A DNA stretch of 64,000 nucleotides from NCBI RefSeq assembly GCF_024168825.1, contig NZ_JALJWH010000001.1, positions 3,410,001-3,474,000 of the forward strand, given 5' to 3'. Under the pieces are notes generated by a model. The model saw only the letters and a program-made list of their open reading frames with translations, made no database searches and was not told the DNA's origin. Below, in pieces: positions 61,987 to 64,000 of this stretch. This DNA comes from Paenarthrobacter sp. A20. GTDB lineage: Bacteria; Actinomycetota; Actinomycetes; Actinomycetales; Micrococcaceae. A program made the translations under genes and the position numbers. Within the stretch, counting starts at the first letter, position 1. Every line of letters starts with the position of its first letter.

Positions 61987-64000
61987 TCACTGCCCGAGCG
62001 CAGCGGCGAGGTACGGTGCCGTCCTGCTTTCCTTTGAGAGTGCCACGACGGCGGGCGGGCCGGCGGCGATCACCATGCCGCCGGCGTCGCCTCCGCCGGG
62101 TCCCAAGTCGATCACCCAATCCGCGTCCGCCACTACGTCCATCCCGTGTTCCACGACGATCACGGTGTTGCCGGCATCGACGAGCCTGTTGAGTTGCTTC
62201 ATCAGCAGTTGGACGTCAGCGGGGTGCAGGCCGGTGGTGGGTTCGTCCAGCAGGTAGAGCGTGTGGCCTCGCTGGATGCGCTGCAATTCGGTGGCGAGTT
62301 TGATGCGTTGCGCTTCACCGCCTGAGAGCTCGGTTGCAGGCTGTCCAAGCCTGAGGTATCCCAGCCCTACTTCCTGCAAGGTCTGGAGGCTTCGCGAGAC
62401 GGACGGGAGGTCGGAGAGGAAGTCAGAGGCTGCGGTGACGGTCATACCAAGGACCTCGGCAATGTTCCGGCCACGGAAGGTCACTTCCAGAGTGTCCGGG
62501 TTGAACCGGGAACCGTCGCACTCGGGGCAGGGGCCGTAGCTTCCTGGCAGGAAGAGCAATTCAACCGCCACAAACCCCTCTCCCTGGCACGTTTCGCAGC
62601 GGCCTCCGGCGACGTTGAAGGAGAATCTACCTGCACCGAACCCCCTGGCACGGGCGCCATCCGTCGCCGCGAATTCCTTCCGGACACCATCGAAGAGGCC
62701 CGTATAAGTGGCCAGGTTGGAACGCGGCGTACGGCCGATGGGCTTCTGGTCAACTTTCACGAGCCGGTCGAGCCGGTGCAGTCCCGACACGGATCCTGTG
62801 TCCGGTGCCGTTGTGGCAGCCTCGTTCTCCGATGATTCCGGATGCAGCCTTGCGCCAACAAGGTCTGCCAGAACCTGGCTGACCAGTGTGGACTTGCCTG
62901 AGCCGGAAACACCCGTCACGGCCGTGAGCACGCCCAAAGGGAACTCAATCCCCAGATCGCGGAGGTTGTGCCTGGTGACCCCTCGGAGCTCCAGCGACTC
63001 AGTCCAGGGTCGAGGACTGCGGTGATTCCTTTTGCCGCTTCCCGGGAAGAGGAATGGCTTGGTCACAGAATCATGGACATGTTTCAGCCCGTCCACGGGG
63101 CCGCTGTAGAGGACCTCTCCGCCACCTTCGCCCGCGTGCGGTCCCACGTCCACCAACCAGTCCGCGGCCCGGACGAAGCCCATGTTGTGCTCCACCACGA
63201 ACACGGAGTTCCCGGAGGCCTTGAGCTGGTTCAGGACGTCAAGCAGCGGCTCGGCGTCCGCTGGATGAAGCCCGGCGGAGGGCTCGTCGAGGACGTAGAT
63301 GACGCCGAAGAGGCCGGAGCGCAGTTGCGTTGCGATCCTGAGCCTTTGCATCTCCCCGGGCGAGAGAGTTGGTGTCGCCCGCCCAAGGGCCAGGTAGCCC
63401 AGGCCCAATTCCAGGAGCACGGTGACCCTGTTGAGCAGGTCCCGGGTGATGGCGACGGCAACCTCGTTGCTTTCTCCGGAAGAGTGGGTGCGGGAAGCCG
63501 TCCCGGCGCTGGTGAGTTCTGTCGTGGGCCGGATGACCGCCGCCAGTTCGGTCATCGGCAGGGCATTGAGTTCGGCGATGGTCTTTCCGGCGAAGGTGAC
63601 TGCGAGCGCTTCGGGCCTGAGCCCGCTGCCTTGGCATTTCGGACACCGGCCGGTCTCCATGTAACGCAGCACCCGGTCACGCATGGTGGTGCTCTTGGAG
63701 TCCGCGAGAGTGTGGAGGACGTAGCTTTTGGCGCTCCAGAACCGGCCTTTGTAGGGCTTGGCTACACGGTCACGCTGGGGCGTCACTTCCACCACTGGCT
63801 GCTCTTCGGTGAAGAGGATCCAGTCGCGGTCTTTCTTCGGCAGCTTTTTCCAGGGTGTATCCACGTCGTAGCCCAGGTGGGTGAGGATGTCACGGAGATT
63901 CTTGCCTTGCCATGCTCCGGGCCATGCGGCGATCGCCCCGTCCCTGATGCTGAGGGATGGGTCGGGCACCAAGGATGATTCGCTGACCGTGTGCGCGACG
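61987..64000 (-). CDS. UvrA-like ATPase (excinuclease A family), N-terminus beyond window
   Basis: About 671 residues are visible; the reading frame continues past 64000. The second UvrA zinc-finger motif CETCQGEGFVAVELLFLPGS ... CPECDGSRF, ATPase signatures LSPGEMQRLRIATQL and LSGGEAQRIKLATEL, Walker [11 protein letters not shown] and Walker B YLLDEPTTGLHP are complete. CPKCQGSGLRPEALAVTF is the UvrA zinc-hook region. Short spacing and the shape of the insertion suggest the UvrA2/drug-resistance class that lacks the UvrB-binding domain (inferred). Members bind damaged DNA or confer resistance to DNA-binding drugs. Confidence 0.88.
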   Translation of the reverse strand, partial: VAHTVSESSLVPDPSLSIRDGAIAAWPGAWQGKNLRDILTHLGYDVDTPWKKLPKKDRDWILFTEEQPVVEVTPQRDRVAKPYKGRFWSAKSYVLHTLADSKSTTMRDRVLRYMETGRCPKCQGSGLRPEALAVTFAGKTIAELNALPMTELAAVIRPTTELTSAGTASRTHSSGESNEVAVAITRDLLNRVTVLLELGLGYLALGRATPTLSPGEMQRLRIATQLRSGLFGVIYVLDEPSAGLHPADAEPLLDVLNQLKASGNSVFVVEHNMGFVRAADWLVDVGPHAGEGGGEVLYSGPVDGLKHVHDSVTKPFLFPGSGKRNHRSPRPWTESLELRGVTRHNLRDLGIEFPLGVLTAVTGVSGSGKSTLVSQVLADLVGARLHPESSENEAATTAPDTGSVSGLHRLDRLVKVDQKPIGRTPRSNLATYTGLFDGVRKEFAATDGARARGFGAGRFSFNVAGGRCETCQGEGFVAVELLFLPGSYGPCPECDGSRFNPDTLEVTFRGRNIAEVLGMTVTAASDFLSDLPSVSRSLQTLQEVGLGYLRLGQPATELSGGEAQRIKLATELQRIQRGHTLYLLDEPTTGLHPADVQLLMKQLNRLVDAGNTVIVVEHGMDVVADADWVIDLGPGGGDAGGMVIAAGPPAVVALSKESRTAPYLAAALGQ

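Noticed and set aside
1-64000. tRNA, rRNA, CRISPR arrays, or phage modules
   Set aside because: I saw no cloverleaf arms, spaced identical repeats or phage structural genes; no feature claimed.

Overview
The window is high-GC actinobacterial chromosome of the Micrococcaceae type (Arthrobacter/Paenarthrobacter-like). This rests on high GC codon use, a mycothione reductase, the actinobacterial trio of histidine phosphatase, DUF3090 and SCO1664-family genes, a DtxR/IdeR-type iron box, and a LigD-type primase-polymerase. Most of it is catabolic and transport content. No rRNA, tRNA, CRISPR array, prophage or intact insertion sequence was recognised.

Region 1 (1-16.5 kb, possibly to 17.6 kb). A cut-off debranching-enzyme gene and a small orphan gene come first. 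They are followed by a catabolic island that appears to be controlled by one GntR/FCD repressor. Four copies of the palindrome ATTGTTGACAAT (one with a mismatch) lie upstream of a cupin gene, a gabT-gabD-gntR operon, an amino-acid ABC transporter plus flavin amine oxidase operon, and a long forward operon. The forward operon encodes a HAD hydrolase, a PuuB-like flavin oxidase, two aldehyde dehydrogenases, a tartrate/D-malate-type dehydrogenase, a 2-hydroxyacid dehydrogenase and possibly a zinc alcohol dehydrogenase. In every copy the embedded TTGACA hexamer points toward the regulated gene. The gene set suggests import and oxidative breakdown of an amino acid or N-substituted amine down to central metabolites. 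The substrate is not evident.

Region 2 (17.7-22.7 kb) is a peptide/nickel-type ABC importer with a near-perfect iron box upstream, so it is probably an iron- or metallophore-related system. Region 3 (22.9-34.5 kb) holds stress and redox genes (an MBL-fold hydrolase, a cupin with a divergent TetR regulator, mycothione reductase). It also holds an orphan SdhA-like flavoprotein with a LysR regulator, a MatC/PrpF dicarboxylate pair with its own LysR regulator, and a 1 kb gene-poor stretch with strong hairpins.

Region 4 (34.7-44.6 kb) is a single-direction eight-gene cluster: aldehyde dehydrogenase, copper amine oxidase, TetR, PaaK-like acyl-CoA ligase, thiolase-like protein, alpha/beta hydrolase, APC permease and a small membrane protein. 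A perfect palindrome lies in its promoter region. It reads as a route from amine to aldehyde to acid to acyl-CoA.

Region 5 (44.7-64 kb) holds conserved and housekeeping-like genes: the actinobacterial trio, an aminotransferase and hydroxyacid dehydrogenase pair with a palindrome over its promoter, a PfpI protein, a ChaB-like protein, a NatAB-type exporter, an APC permease, a broken SDR pseudogene, a Kef-type antiporter coupled to a LigD-type polymerase, a pyruvate oxidase, and a UvrA-like ATPase that runs off the right edge.
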